Shown: positions 1 to 7,719 of the stretch, piece by piece
Layout: each line of letters opens with the position of its first letter
Position numbering within the stretch: the stretch's first letter is position 1
Assembly (NCBI RefSeq): GCF_905212195.1
Contig: NZ_CAJMDQ010000058.1
Span: forward strand, 1 to 17,753
Length of the DNA stretch: 17,753 bases
Reading direction: 5' to 3'
Origin: an uncultured Anaerotignum sp.
GTDB lineage: Bacteria > Bacillota > Clostridia > Lachnospirales > Anaerotignaceae
The notes under the pieces: model-generated
The model's input: only the letters and a program-made list of their open reading frames with translations
Databases searched by the model: none
What the model was told of the DNA's origin: nothing
Translations under genes and position numbers: made by a program

Positions 1-1
1 T

Positions 2-1426
2 TTAGCCGTAACAGCACTGCTGTCTGTCAGTGTTTGTTTTACAGCCTTCGGGGCAGTTTCGACCAATGCTTCCCCTTGGGCAGTGCCTCATATGGAACAG
101 GCATATTCTTTGCAATTGATTACCGCACCTTTGCTTCAGCAGGCGCAGGATACCATGACAAGAGTGGAATTCAGTGAAATTGCGGTGGCTTTTTATGAAA
201 AAGTAACAGGTACTACAGCGCCTATGCCGGAAGAAAATCCTTTTTCTGACTGTAATGAAGCAGCAGCACTGAAAGCATATGGACTGGGCATCATTGCTGG
301 CGTAGAGCCGGGAACATTTGCGCCGGAAAGTCCGCTGACAAGAGAACAGATGGCCATTATGCTGGTGCGTACACTGGAAAAAGTGGGCGTTGATATGTCC
401 CTGTATGCAAAGAAAAATCCATTTACGGATACCAAAAATATCAGTGCCACAACAGTATCCTATATTGATAAGGCTTATGGAGCTGGTTTGATTTCTGGTT
501 ATCAAAACGGAACATTTGCCCCCAAAAATACATTAAAAGTACAGGAAGCAGTCACAGCATTTCTGAGTGCTTATACCTTTTATGAAGGCGTGCAGAATGG
601 CACTTCTGTGCCCAAAGGCGACGCGGTAATGGAAAAAACAGTCACCATTAATGGCAAAGAGCTGACATTGGGACAGACAACAGAAGAAGTGCAGGCAACA
701 TTTGGTGCTCCCACACGAATTGATGAAACTGTGTATGGCATAGATCGCTATATTTACGCGGGGGATGGATATTTCTGGGTAACATTTGAAAATGACGCTG
801 CTGTGGAATTTTTCACACCATCCAGTACATTCCAGTATCAGGAAATCAAGGGCGGAGTTGTTCTGGATGACGCTGCTCATGTGGACAGCATCAGTAACGT
901 GGACCATTGTGCAGTATTGAATGGGGAATATGCTTCCGCTAGAATTCCTCTGGATTATGAAAATCAGATCTGTGGATTGCTTTTACAGACAAAGGAATTT
1001 GCATCAAAAGATGCCTTGACTGGTTCTTTGAGCGGCGCACAGAAAACTGACGTTGAAAAAGAACTGCTGGAAATCATCAATGTTCAGAGAAAAGAAGCAG
1101 GGCTGGCAGCTTTGACAGAAAATCAGGGTCTGGATCAGACCGCATCTGCCCATAGTACAGAAATGGTCAAAGAAAAGTATTTTGATTATAAGAGTAAAGA
1201 TGGGAAAACACCTTTCCAGCGTATGATGGAAAACAATGTGCAGTTCCATACTGCTTCTGAAGTCATTGCAACCACACGCGGTGATGTAGTGCAGCTTTAT
1301 ACAGAACTGCTCCGTACTGCTGCGAAACACAACAGCATCATGGACAGCACCATGACACAGGCAGGCATTGGCGTTGCAAACGATGGCAAAGTGTTGTATC
1401 TGACCATTGATTTGTGTAATGGATAA
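2..1426 (+). CDS. SLH-domain and CAP-domain surface protein (5' end outside window)
   Basis: The frame is open from the first bases, so the gene starts upstream of the window; 474 residues are visible. The visible part opens with the hydrophobic end of a signal peptide (ALLSVSVCFTAFGAVSTNA), so an ATG at 83 is not the real start. Three S-layer-homology repeats follow, at about visible residues 28-75, 80-132 and 137-197, recognisable by F(S/T)D...A...G(I/L)I(A/S)G...GTFAP...L. A CAP-associated N-terminal-type domain lies near 215-285 (INGKELTLGQTTEEVQATFG), and a CAP/SCP-like domain occupies about 353-474 (INVQRKEAGL, then SAHSTEMV). SLH repeats are known to bind pyruvylated secondary cell wall polymer, so the protein is probably exported and held on the wall. 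The enzymatic role of bacterial CAP domains is largely undefined. A terminator follows directly. Family assignment is secure; exact function is unknown. Confidence 0.9.
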   Translation, partial: LAVTALLSVSVCFTAFGAVSTNASPWAVPHMEQAYSLQLITAPLLQQAQDTMTRVEFSEIAVAFYEKVTGTTAPMPEENPFSDCNEAAALKAYGLGIIAGVEPGTFAPESPLTREQMAIMLVRTLEKVGVDMSLYAKKNPFTDTKNISATTVSYIDKAYGAGLISGYQNGTFAPKNTLKVQEAVTAFLSAYTFYEGVQNGTSVPKGDAVMEKTVTINGKELTLGQTTEEVQATFGAPTRIDETVYGIDRYIYAGDGYFWVTFENDAAVEFFTPSSTFQYQEIKGGVVLDDAAHVDSISNVDHCAVLNGEYASARIPLDYENQICGLLLQTKEFASKDALTGSLSGAQKTDVEKELLEIINVQRKEAGLAALTENQGLDQTASAHSTEMVKEKYFDYKSKDGKTPFQRMMENNVQFHTASEVIATTRGDVVQLYTELLRTAAKHNSIMDSTMTQAGIGVANDGKVLYLTIDLCNG

Positions 1427-1446
1427 TGAAATATAATAATGAAGAA

Positions 1447-1476
1447 AAAGACCTCATTTTCTGAATGGGGTCTTTT
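1447..1476 (+). terminator. Rho-independent terminator of the SLH-CAP gene
   Basis: The 10-bp stem AAAGACCTCA / TGGGGTCTTT (one G-T pair) has a 9-nt loop and a U-rich 3' side. It lies 20 nt after the stop codon at 1426. Confidence 0.85.
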
Positions 1477-1492
1477 ATATTTAGAAAAACAA

Positions 1493-1532
1493 AAAGGCAT
1501 TGTGATTTAACAAAAGAAGTCACAATGCCTTT
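1493..1532 (-). terminator. Terminator of the rRNA methyltransferase gene, probably bidirectional
   Basis: A perfect 13-bp stem (AAAGGCATTGTGA / TCACAATGCCTTT) has a 14-nt loop. Read on the minus strand it follows the methyltransferase stop and continues into a T-rich run. Read on the plus strand it also ends in a T-rich run, so it could back up the terminator at 1447-1476. Confidence 0.85.
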
Positions 1533-1550
1533 ATTTATTATGTTAGAAAA

Positions 1551-2687
1551 TTACAGATTTTTAGGTGGTCTGGGGCCTTCAAACTGATAATAGTCTGTTT
1601 TGATACGACCATTGAACAGTTTCCGCTTCCGATCTGCTTTTCTGCCAAAGAGAGATTCGAAATATTCCATGGAAGTGATAAGGTAAGTAGACCAAGTGGG
1701 GTTTTCTTTCATGATGCCGCCCAAAGCGCGGTACATATTTTCCACTTCTTTCAATTCACCGATACGTTCGCCATAAGGAGGGTTGGTAATCATGACGCCA
1801 TATTTCCCGGGTAATATGATTTCCTGACAAGGTTTTACTTCAAAGGTGATGCAGTCGTCAACACCGGCTTTTTCCGCATTGGCTTTTGCCAGTTCAATGG
1901 CATCGGGGGCGATATCACTGCCATAGATTTCCGGCATAACATCGTAGTCGATGGCCTGATATGCTTCTACGCGGGCTTTTTTCCACAAATCTTTGCCGAT
2001 GCGTTCCCATTCTTCAGAAGCGAATTTGCGGTGGATGCCGGGGGCAATATTCCGGGCAATCATAGCAGCTTCAATGGGAATGGTGCCGGAACCGCAGAAA
2101 GGGTCCAGCAGAATACGGTTTTTCCGCCAGTAGCTGAGCTGAATCATGGCAGAAGCTAGCGTTTCTTTCAAAGGTGCATCCAGTGCGTTTGCACGGTATC
2201 CGCGCATGTGCAGACCAGAACCGCTGGTATCAATGGCAAGGGTAACGACGTCTTTTAAAATGCCTACCTGAATGGTGTAGGAAGCCCCTGTTTCGTCGAA
2301 CCAGTCTGTGTGATAGGTCTGTTTCAGTTTTTCTACAACGGCTTTTTTCACGATTGCCTGACAGTCAGATACACTGAACAGTGTGGATTTTACGGATTTG
2401 CCGACAACAGTGAATTTGCCGTCTTCGGGAATCCAGTCTGCCCAAGGCAGTGCTTTTGTCTGGTCGAAAAGTTCTGTAAAGGTAACGGCTTTGAATGTGC
2501 CCATTTTTACCCAGACACGTCCTGCACAGCGCAGCCACATGTTTGCTTTGACGATGTCAGCTTCTGTGCCGGTAAATTCTACTTTCCCGTCAGATGTTTT
2601 GATATTTTCAAATCCAAGAGCCTGACATTCCCGTTTTACAACGGCTTCCAGACCGAATGTAGTTGTTGCGATCAAATTGATAGACAT
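1551..2687 (-). CDS. THUMP-domain class I SAM-dependent rRNA methyltransferase (RlmL/YpsC family)
   Basis: This 378-residue protein is predicted to transfer a methyl group from S-adenosylmethionine to a guanine N2 in 23S rRNA, as the RlmL half of E. coli RlmKL does. It has an N-terminal ferredoxin-like plus THUMP region (about 5-155), the conserved MRGYR...APLKETLAS block (161-179), SAM-binding motif I DPFCGSG (195-201) and the catalytic N-P-P-Y motif (NPPYGERIG, 302-310) typical of N-methyltransferases. The RlmK half is absent, as is usual in Bacillota. I chose the ATG at 2687 because GGAG sits 7 nt upstream and the conserved N-terminus (SINLIATTTFGLE) begins there. The frame stays open to 2930, but that extension would overlap the divergent tgt start and cover both promoters. 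The exact target nucleotide is not shown by sequence. Confidence 0.92.
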   Translation of the reverse strand: MSINLIATTTFGLEAVVKRECQALGFENIKTSDGKVEFTGTEADIVKANMWLRCAGRVWVKMGTFKAVTFTELFDQTKALPWADWIPEDGKFTVVGKSVKSTLFSVSDCQAIVKKAVVEKLKQTYHTDWFDETGASYTIQVGILKDVVTLAIDTSGSGLHMRGYRANALDAPLKETLASAMIQLSYWRKNRILLDPFCGSGTIPIEAAMIARNIAPGIHRKFASEEWERIGKDLWKKARVEAYQAIDYDVMPEIYGSDIAPDAIELAKANAEKAGVDDCITFEVKPCQEIILPGKYGVMITNPPYGERIGELKEVENMYRALGGIMKENPTWSTYLITSMEYFESLFGRKADRKRKLFNGRIKTDYYQFEGPRPPKNL

Positions 2688-2729
2688 AGTAATTCTCCGT
2701 TTCATATCTGATTGTATTCTTACCTTATT

Positions 2730-2759
2730 ATGATAAAGCACAGCAAAGGGGTGTGTCAA
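2730..2759 (-). promoter_or_regulatory. Sigma-A-type promoter of the methyltransferase gene
   Basis: On the minus strand a perfect TTGACA (2754-2759) is followed after 18 nt by TATCAT (2730-2735). The predicted leader before the ATG at 2687 is about 35 nt. It is divergent from the tgt promoter. Confidence 0.75.
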
Positions 2760-2812
2760 GGGCGGTACCGCCGGCTTTTCCGGGAAAAATGGCATGAATG
2801 CAGGAAAAATTC

Positions 2813-2841
2813 TTGAATTTCCATGGAAAACAAGATATGAT
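2813..2841 (+). promoter_or_regulatory. Sigma-A-type promoter of tgt
   Basis: TTGAAT (2813-2818), a 17-nt spacer and TATGAT (2836-2841) are followed about 30 nt later by the tgt ribosome binding site. Both hexamers differ from consensus by one or two bases. Confidence 0.75.
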
Positions 2842-2877
2842 AGTACAGATAAAACTTGAGCGGAAATGAGGTAAGAT

Positions 2878-4011
2878 ATGTATAAATTATTAAAAACTTG
2901 CGGCAGAGCAAAAAGAGGGGAGTTCCACACTCCTCACGGTGTCATTCAAACACCAGTATTCATGAACGTAGGAACCATTGCGGCCATCAAAGGTGCTCTT
3001 TCTACAGAGGACTTGGAAAGAGTAAAATGTCAGGTAGAGTTGTCCAATACTTATCATCTGCATGTGCGTCCCGGCGATGAAATCATCAAAAAACTGGGCG
3101 GCTTGCATAAGTTTATGGTTTGGGACAAGCCCATTCTGACTGATTCCGGCGGATTTCAGGTGTTTTCTCTGACCACACTGCGGAAAATTACGGAAGAAGG
3201 CGTTTATTTCAGTTCCCATGTAGATGGCAGAAAAATCTTTATGGGGCCTGAAGAAAGCATGCGCATCCAGTCCAATCTGGGTTCTACCATTGCCATGGCA
3301 TTCGACGAATGTATCGGTATTCCTGCAGAACGTGCCTATGTAGAAAATTCCGTAGCCCGTACTACACGCTGGCTGGAACGCTGCAAAAAGGAAATGGCAC
3401 GTCTGAACTCTCTGGATGATACCATCAATAAACAGCAGATGCTCTTCGGCATCAATCAGGGTGCAACTTATGAAGATATCCGTATTGAACATGCAAAGCG
3501 TATTGCGGAAATGGATCTGGATGGATATGCTATTGGCGGTCTGGCAGTAGGGGAATCCCATGCGGAAATGTACCATATCATTGAAGAAGTGGTGCCTTAT
3601 CTGCCTCAGAACAAACCCACTTACCTGATGGGTGTTGGCACACCAGAAAACATTTTGGAAGCGGTGGAACGTGGTGTGGACTTCTTTGACTGTGTACTGC
3701 CTTCCAGAAACGGTAGACATGCACACGTTTATACCAACGCAGGCAAACTGAATCTGATGAATGCAAAATATGAGCTGGATGAAAGACCCATCGACGAAAC
3801 ATGTACTTGTCCTGCTTGCTCCAGATATTCCAGAGCCTATATCCGTCATCTGTTCAAAGCAAAAGAAATGCTGGCAATGCGTCTGTGCGTTCTGCATAAC
3901 CTGCATTTCTTCAATACCATGATGGAAGAAATCCGTCAGGCCATGGATGAAGACCGTTTCCCTGAGTATAAAAAACAAAAACTGGAAGGCTTTCGCAGAA
4001 ACGGTATGTAA
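2878..4011 (+). CDS. tgt: tRNA-guanine(34) transglycosylase (TGT)
   Basis: TGT exchanges guanine-34 for a 7-deazaguanine base (preQ1 in most bacteria) in tRNAs with GUN anticodons, on the way to queuosine. The 377-residue protein has full family length. Visible active-site residues are Asp89 in TDSGGFQVFSL, the nucleophile Asp271 in FFDCVLPSRNGRHAH, and the zinc ligands Cys309, Cys311, Cys314 and His340 (CTCPAC...LH). These match the Zymomonas enzyme with a constant offset of nine from Asp280 onward. The pocket motif GGLAVGE (220-226) keeps the valine (V224) typical of preQ1-using bacterial enzymes rather than the glycine of eukaryotic queuine enzymes, so preQ1 is the likelier substrate (inference). 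GAGGT lies 5 nt before the ATG. yajC follows as in many bacteria, but queA is not adjacent. Confidence 0.97.
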   Translation: MYKLLKTCGRAKRGEFHTPHGVIQTPVFMNVGTIAAIKGALSTEDLERVKCQVELSNTYHLHVRPGDEIIKKLGGLHKFMVWDKPILTDSGGFQVFSLTTLRKITEEGVYFSSHVDGRKIFMGPEESMRIQSNLGSTIAMAFDECIGIPAERAYVENSVARTTRWLERCKKEMARLNSLDDTINKQQMLFGINQGATYEDIRIEHAKRIAEMDLDGYAIGGLAVGESHAEMYHIIEEVVPYLPQNKPTYLMGVGTPENILEAVERGVDFFDCVLPSRNGRHAHVYTNAGKLNLMNAKYELDERPIDETCTCPACSRYSRAYIRHLFKAKEMLAMRLCVLHNLHFFNTMMEEIRQAMDEDRFPEYKKQKLEGFRRNGM

Positions 4012-4017
4012 GAAGGC

Positions 4018-4046
4018 TTGACGTGTTTTCAAAACTCGGATATAAT
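4018..4046 (+). promoter_or_regulatory. Strong sigma-A-type promoter of yajC
   Basis: TTGACG (4018-4023), a 17-nt spacer and a perfect TATAAT (4041-4046) begin only 7 nt after the tgt stop. No terminator separates tgt from yajC, so yajC may receive both read-through and its own transcripts. Confidence 0.85.
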
Positions 4047-4093
4047 ATTTTTACTGTGTTTTTCAGAATTTAACAACGTTAGGAGAGAAGGAA

Positions 4094-4540
4094 ATGAACA
4101 GCTTAACAGCATTTTTGCTGGACGTCAGCACTACCGTTTCTTCCGGTAGCGGCGAAGCAGCAACACAGAGCACACAGCAGGCAGGCGGCGGTCTGTTTGG
4201 CAACATGAATGGTATCACACTGGTTATCATCTACTGCGTAGCATTGGTAATCATTATGTATTTCCTGTCTTTCAGACCTACTCAGAAAAGAGAAAAGGCT
4301 CTGGCAGAACAGAGAAATGCAATCCAGATTGGTGACATGGTTGTTACAAATGCAGGGATGTACGGTAAAGTTGTAGACACAACTTATGACTGCTTCATCA
4401 TCGAATTCGGCTTGAACAAAGGCGTTCGTGTTCCTGTTGCAAGAGGCGAAGTTTACGGTAAGAGAGAACCCAACATGACAAACGAAGCGCCTCCCGAAGA
4501 AGAAAAACCCAAGAAAAAAGGTCTTTTCAGAAGAGGCTAA
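4094..4540 (+). CDS. yajC: Preprotein translocase subunit YajC
   Basis: YajC is a small single-pass membrane protein that associates with SecDF and SecYEG and helps protein export. The 148-residue product has a Ser/Thr/Gly-rich N-terminal tail (1-38), one transmembrane helix (about 41-60), and directly after it the family hallmark FRPTQKREKALAEQ (60-73). A small beta-rich domain with the typical GDMVVTNAGMYGKVV stretch follows (80-94), then a charged tail ending in lysines and arginines. It is longer than E. coli YajC because of both tails. AGGAGA lies 7 nt before the ATG. secD and secF do not follow; the next gene is an unrelated nucleoside-binding lipoprotein behind a terminator. Identification rests on the helix plus the RPTQKREK block. 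Confidence 0.95.
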   Translation: MNSLTAFLLDVSTTVSSGSGEAATQSTQQAGGGLFGNMNGITLVIIYCVALVIIMYFLSFRPTQKREKALAEQRNAIQIGDMVVTNAGMYGKVVDTTYDCFIIEFGLNKGVRVPVARGEVYGKREPNMTNEAPPEEEKPKKKGLFRRG

Positions 4541-4574
4541 TGATTCTTCAGGAAAATCAAAAATGGTAAAAATC

Positions 4575-4616
4575 AGCAGATGTGTTGCAAGAAAAAGCGA
4601 TACATCTGCTTTTTTG
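4575..4616 (+). terminator. Rho-independent terminator of yajC
   Basis: The perfect 9-bp stem AGCAGATGT / ACATCTGCT (4575-4583 with 4602-4610) is followed by five T residues. The loop is long (18 nt). Confidence 0.75.
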
Positions 4617-4733
4617 TTTGCGTTCTGACTACATTTGTCTTTTTATATAATGAATACAATATTCAAATTTTCAAAAATAATGCAATTTTTTTGTCTATAG
4701 TTGACAAAACGGGGGTATAGTCGGGTTATTTTA
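4617..4733 (+). other. AT-rich non-coding stretch between yajC and the BMP lipoprotein gene
   Basis: No reading frame with a ribosome binding site is visible. It contains a TATAAT (4646-4651) without a matching -35 box and an extra TTGACA (4701-4706) whose 17-19-nt downstream hexamers are poor -10 boxes. The GC-richer patch at 4710-4725 separates the two TTGACA boxes. I see no known riboswitch here. Confidence 0.5.
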
Positions 4734-4762
4734 TTGACAATAATGGATAGATATTGTAAACT
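4734..4762 (+). promoter_or_regulatory. Probable promoter of the nucleoside-uptake cluster
   Basis: A perfect TTGACA (4734-4739), a 17-nt spacer and TAAACT (4757-4762) predict a transcript start near 4769 and a leader of about 73 nt. A second TTGACA at 4701-4706 lies 33 nt upstream. Confidence 0.65.
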
Positions 4763-4773
4763 GAAAACGGATA

Positions 4774-4797
4774 TGTTGTCCATGTCATGGCACAACA
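4774..4797 (+). repeat. Inverted repeat / leader hairpin upstream of the BMP lipoprotein gene
   Basis: A nearly perfect dyad consists of TGTTGT then CCATG, a one-base centre, CATGG, a bulged C, and ACAACA. It begins about five bases after the predicted transcript start. As RNA it folds into a 4-bp upper and 6-bp lower stem with one bulge. It could be a 5' stabilising hairpin or a regulator site; sequence cannot decide. Confidence 0.55.
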
Positions 4798-4841
4798 ATT
4801 CCTGTTTAGTCCAATTTTATAACAAGAAAGGGAGATCGACT

Positions 4842-5966
4842 ATGAAGAAATTGCTTTCTCTGTTGCTGACTTCCGCTCTGACAGTTGCCATGTTGGCAGG
4901 CTGCGGTGGCGGCGGCGACACAACAACCACTGATTCTGCAGACACTGGTGACAAAAAGGTTTACAATGTCTGCAACCTGGTAAATGGTAACCTGGGTGAC
5001 AAATCTTTCTTTGACTCTGCTGAAGCAGGTTTGAAAGAACTGCAGGATGCCGGCAGAATTACTTACACCACCATTGAAATGGGCGGCACTACAGAAGACG
5101 AAGCAAAATGGGAAAGCTATCTGGAAGAAGTATCCGCTTCCGGCGAATACGATCTGATCGTTGTTGGTACTTTCCAGATGCCCGAATATCTGAAAAACGT
5201 ATCTGAAAGATATCCTGATCAGAAATACCTGATTTACGATGACACAACATACACACTGCCTAACGTAGTAAACCTGAGCTATGCACAGAACGACCTGGGC
5301 TACATGGTTGGTGCTTATGCAGCAGCTATGACAACAGCTACAGACGTTGAAAAAATCAACGAAGATGCAGTTATCGGTTTCGTTGGCGGCGTAGACAGCC
5401 CTGTAATCAACGACTTCCTGTATGGTTACATTCTGGGTGCACAGTCTGTAAATCCTGACATCAAAGTAGATACAAGATACATTGGTAACTACATTGACCC
5501 TGCAAAAGGTAAAGAATTGGCTGAATCCATGATCAACGACAACAACTGTGATATCATCTGGGGCGTAGCTGGTAATGCTGGTAACGGCGCTGCAGAAGCA
5601 TGTCTGGAAACAGGCAAAGCATATTTCATCGGTGTTGACTCCGACCAGGAATCCACATTCTCCGCTGAAATGGCTGGTATCACTCTGACATCCGGTCTGA
5701 AAAACATCGGCGACTCTCTGGTATGGTTCTTCGATGAATGGGATGCAGGCAATGAATACTGGGGTCAGCAGATCCTGATCGGTATCAACGAAGGCGGCGT
5801 TGGCCTGGTAACAGACAAGAACTATGACAAGATTTCTCCCGACAGCGTAAAAGAAACAGTTGATGCAACTGTTGCAGCTGTTACAAACGGTGAAGTTGAA
5901 GTTCCTACCGCTATCGGCGATACAACAAACGCAGTTGTAGATCTGAGAGAATCTGTAAGACCTTAA
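4842..5966 (+). CDS. BMP/PnrA-family nucleoside-binding lipoprotein of an ABC transporter
   Basis: This is the substrate-binding component, orthologous in type to NupN (YufN) of Bacillus and BmpA. It has a 20-residue lipoprotein signal peptide with lipobox LAGC (Cys21), a Gly/Thr/Asp linker (22-38), then a periplasmic-binding-protein-like fold. Family blocks visible are LGDKSFFDSAEAGL (51-64), DLIVVGTFQ, GFVGGVDSPVINDFLYGY, WGVAGNAGNGAAEA and FIGVDSDQ. Known relatives bind purine or broad-range nucleosides, so this one probably does too (inference). Length is 374 residues, normal for the family. The ATG at 4842 is preferred because GGGAG lies 7 nt upstream and the signal peptide starts there; a TTG at 4701 would add 47 unrelated residues. 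A terminator separates it from the ATPase gene, probably making the lipoprotein the most abundant product. Confidence 0.93.
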   Translation: MKKLLSLLLTSALTVAMLAGCGGGGDTTTTDSADTGDKKVYNVCNLVNGNLGDKSFFDSAEAGLKELQDAGRITYTTIEMGGTTEDEAKWESYLEEVSASGEYDLIVVGTFQMPEYLKNVSERYPDQKYLIYDDTTYTLPNVVNLSYAQNDLGYMVGAYAAAMTTATDVEKINEDAVIGFVGGVDSPVINDFLYGYILGAQSVNPDIKVDTRYIGNYIDPAKGKELAESMINDNNCDIIWGVAGNAGNGAAEACLETGKAYFIGVDSDQESTFSAEMAGITLTSGLKNIGDSLVWFFDEWDAGNEYWGQQILIGINEGGVGLVTDKNYDKISPDSVKETVDATVAAVTNGEVEVPTAIGDTTNAVVDLRESVRP

Positions 5967-6010
5967 TTTCATACGAAACCATAAGTTCGCTGAAAAAATA
6001 ATCAAAAACT

Positions 6011-6038
6011 AAGGGGGCTGAATAGCCCCCTTTTTTTT
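6011..6038 (+). terminator. Strong hairpin between lipoprotein and ATPase genes (partial terminator)
   Basis: The perfect 7-bp stem GGGGGCT / AGCCCCC has a 4-nt GAAT loop and eight T residues, making it a textbook terminator. No convincing promoter lies between it and the ATPase ribosome binding site, so some read-through is likely. Confidence 0.88.
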
Positions 6039-6153
6039 CATAGTACCTCTGCAGATTGAAAAAATCTTTTAGTTGCCCAGCGCAGAAAAGACTTTTTGAA
6101 GATGCAGAATCTTTGCCAATGATGTAGATGATATAGAAGGAGGGGACCCGATC

Positions 6154-7719
6154 GTGGCTGACAATGAATATGTTGTTCAAATGAAGGGAATTACCAAGGT
6201 TTATCCCAATGGTATTGCTGCCAATCAGGGTGTTGATTTTAACGTCAAACGAGGAGAAATTCATGCTCTGATGGGCGAAAATGGTGCGGGTAAATCCACA
6301 CTGATGAAAATGCTGTTCGGTTTGGAACAGCCCACAGAAGGTGAAATCTATGTAAACGGAGAAAAAGTTTCTCTCACATCACCTACTGTAGCGATTTCGA
6401 AAGGAATCGGTATGGTACATCAGCATTTCATGCTGGTACCCAATCTGACAGTAGCGGAAAATATGGTCCTGGGTATGGAACCCAAACACAAAGGAATGTT
6501 CATGGACTATAAGAAAGCTGTTGAGATCACAGAAGAATATGCGAAAAAGTATAATCTGCATGTAGATCCCAATGCGAAAGTCAGAGATATTCCCGTAGGG
6601 ATGAAACAGAAAGTAGAAATTCTGAAAGCACTGGTACGTGGTGCAAAGATTCTGATTCTGGACGAACCCACAGCGGTATTGACCACACAGGAAACAGAAG
6701 AACTGTTCAAAGAACTGGTTCATTTAAAAGAACAGGGCTATACTATGATCTTTATTTCTCATAAACTTCATGAAATCAAGCAGATCACAGACCGCTTGAC
6801 TATCATGCGTAGCGGGAAATCCATGGGTGTTTACCAGACAGCGGATATTTCCAAAGAAGAAATCTCCCGTCTGATGGTTGGCCGTGATGTTATCCTGACA
6901 GTGGAAAAAGATCAGGCACAGCCCACAGATGTGGTACTTCGTGTACGTGATCTGGAATATACCAATGAATGGAACAAGAAAATGCTCAATAAGCTTTCTT
7001 TCGACGTGCGCAAAGGTGAAATTCTGGGGATTGCCGGCGTAGAAGGCAATGGTCAGAGAGAACTGGTAGATATGCTGTTCAATCTGAACATTCCTGACAG
7101 CGGTACCGCTACCGTAAACGGTCAGAGTGTTATTGGTCAGCCCCAGCGTAAGATTCGTGATCTGGGCGTTTCCCTGATTCCAGAAGACCGTATGACATTC
7201 GGTATGGCTGGAACAGCAACCATTGAAGAAAACCTTATGAGTGACCGTTCTGCTGATAAGAAATACAACAATGGTCCTTTGTTCAACATGAAGAAAATGC
7301 ATGAAGACAGTGACCAGCTCATCAAAGACTACAAAGTCCTTTGTAAGAGCAGAAATCAGCAGGTAGGCATGCTTTCCGGTGGTAACATTCAGAAAGTTGT
7401 CGTAGCAAGAGAATTCTCCGCAGACCCTATTTTGATCATTGCCGACCAGCCTACACGAGGCATTGACGTAGGTGCTACAGAATTCATTCGTAAAAAACTG
7501 GTGGAACTGAGCCGTGCAGGCGCAGCCGTATTGCTGGTATCTGCCGATCTGAACGAAGTTATGGAATTGTCTGATAGCTTGATCATTATGTACAATGGCG
7601 GCATCGCAGCATATTTTGAAGACACAACATCCCTGACTGACGCTGTCATGGGTGAATATATGCTGGGCTTGAAACAGCAGAGCGATGAAGAAGTAAGGAG
7701 GGTTCAGCATGGGGAATAA
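6154..7719 (+). CDS. Nucleoside ABC transporter ATP-binding protein (NupO/YufO type)
   Basis: This 521-residue protein carries two fused ABC ATPase domains and powers nucleoside import with the two permeases downstream. Domain 1 (about 7-250) has Walker A GENGAGKST (41-49), Q-loop Gln90, Walker B ILILDEP (166-172) and switch His203; its signature stretch is degenerate (VGMKQKVEI). Domain 2 (about 258-510) has a degenerate Walker A lacking the P-loop lysine (GVEGNGQRE, 295-303), a good signature LSGGN (407-411) and Gln in place of the catalytic Glu (IIADQPTRGID). One intact and one degenerate nucleotide site is normal for this sugar/nucleoside subfamily. The start is GTG, supported by AAGGAGG ten bases upstream; the next ATG codon would remove conserved sequence. 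The gene ends 11 nt inside the first permease gene. Confidence 0.94.
   Translation: MADNEYVVQMKGITKVYPNGIAANQGVDFNVKRGEIHALMGENGAGKSTLMKMLFGLEQPTEGEIYVNGEKVSLTSPTVAISKGIGMVHQHFMLVPNLTVAENMVLGMEPKHKGMFMDYKKAVEITEEYAKKYNLHVDPNAKVRDIPVGMKQKVEILKALVRGAKILILDEPTAVLTTQETEELFKELVHLKEQGYTMIFISHKLHEIKQITDRLTIMRSGKSMGVYQTADISKEEISRLMVGRDVILTVEKDQAQPTDVVLRVRDLEYTNEWNKKMLNKLSFDVRKGEILGIAGVEGNGQRELVDMLFNLNIPDSGTATVNGQSVIGQPQRKIRDLGVSLIPEDRMTFGMAGTATIEENLMSDRSADKKYNNGPLFNMKKMHEDSDQLIKDYKVLCKSRNQQVGMLSGGNIQKVVVAREFSADPILIIADQPTRGIDVGATEFIRKKLVELSRAGAAVLLVSADLNEVMELSDSLIIMYNGGIAAYFEDTTSLTDAVMGEYMLGLKQQSDEEVRRVQHGE

Noticed and set aside
2688..2930. Longer methyltransferase start at 2930
   Set aside because: The added 81 residues match no part of the family and overlap the divergent tgt start and both promoters. 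GGAG before 2687 supports the shorter form.
2890..4032. 380-codon open frame antisense to tgt
   Set aside because: The translation is rich in Cys, His and Phe with no family motifs, typical of reading a coding strand backwards. tgt itself has every catalytic residue.
4755..4769. Catabolite-responsive (cre-like) element over the -10 box
   Set aside because: The TGTAAAC half resembles cre, but the central CG and the second half do not match.
4701..4841. Longer TTG start for the BMP lipoprotein
   Set aside because: It would add 47 residues before the signal peptide, has no ribosome binding site, and would overlap the predicted promoter and leader hairpin.
4763..4841. Purine riboswitch before the nucleoside transporter
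   Set aside because: Expected from the biology, but the conserved three-way-junction core bases and paired loops are not present in this leader.
4806..6005. 399-codon open frame antisense to the BMP lipoprotein gene
   Set aside because: Cys/Val/Phe-rich shadow sequence with no motifs and no ribosome binding site. The sense frame is a clear lipoprotein.
6039..6136. Independent promoter for the ATPase gene
   Set aside because: I found no -35/-10 pair with good spacing; the best candidates are either too close to the ribosome binding site or lack a -10 box. Read-through is the simpler view.
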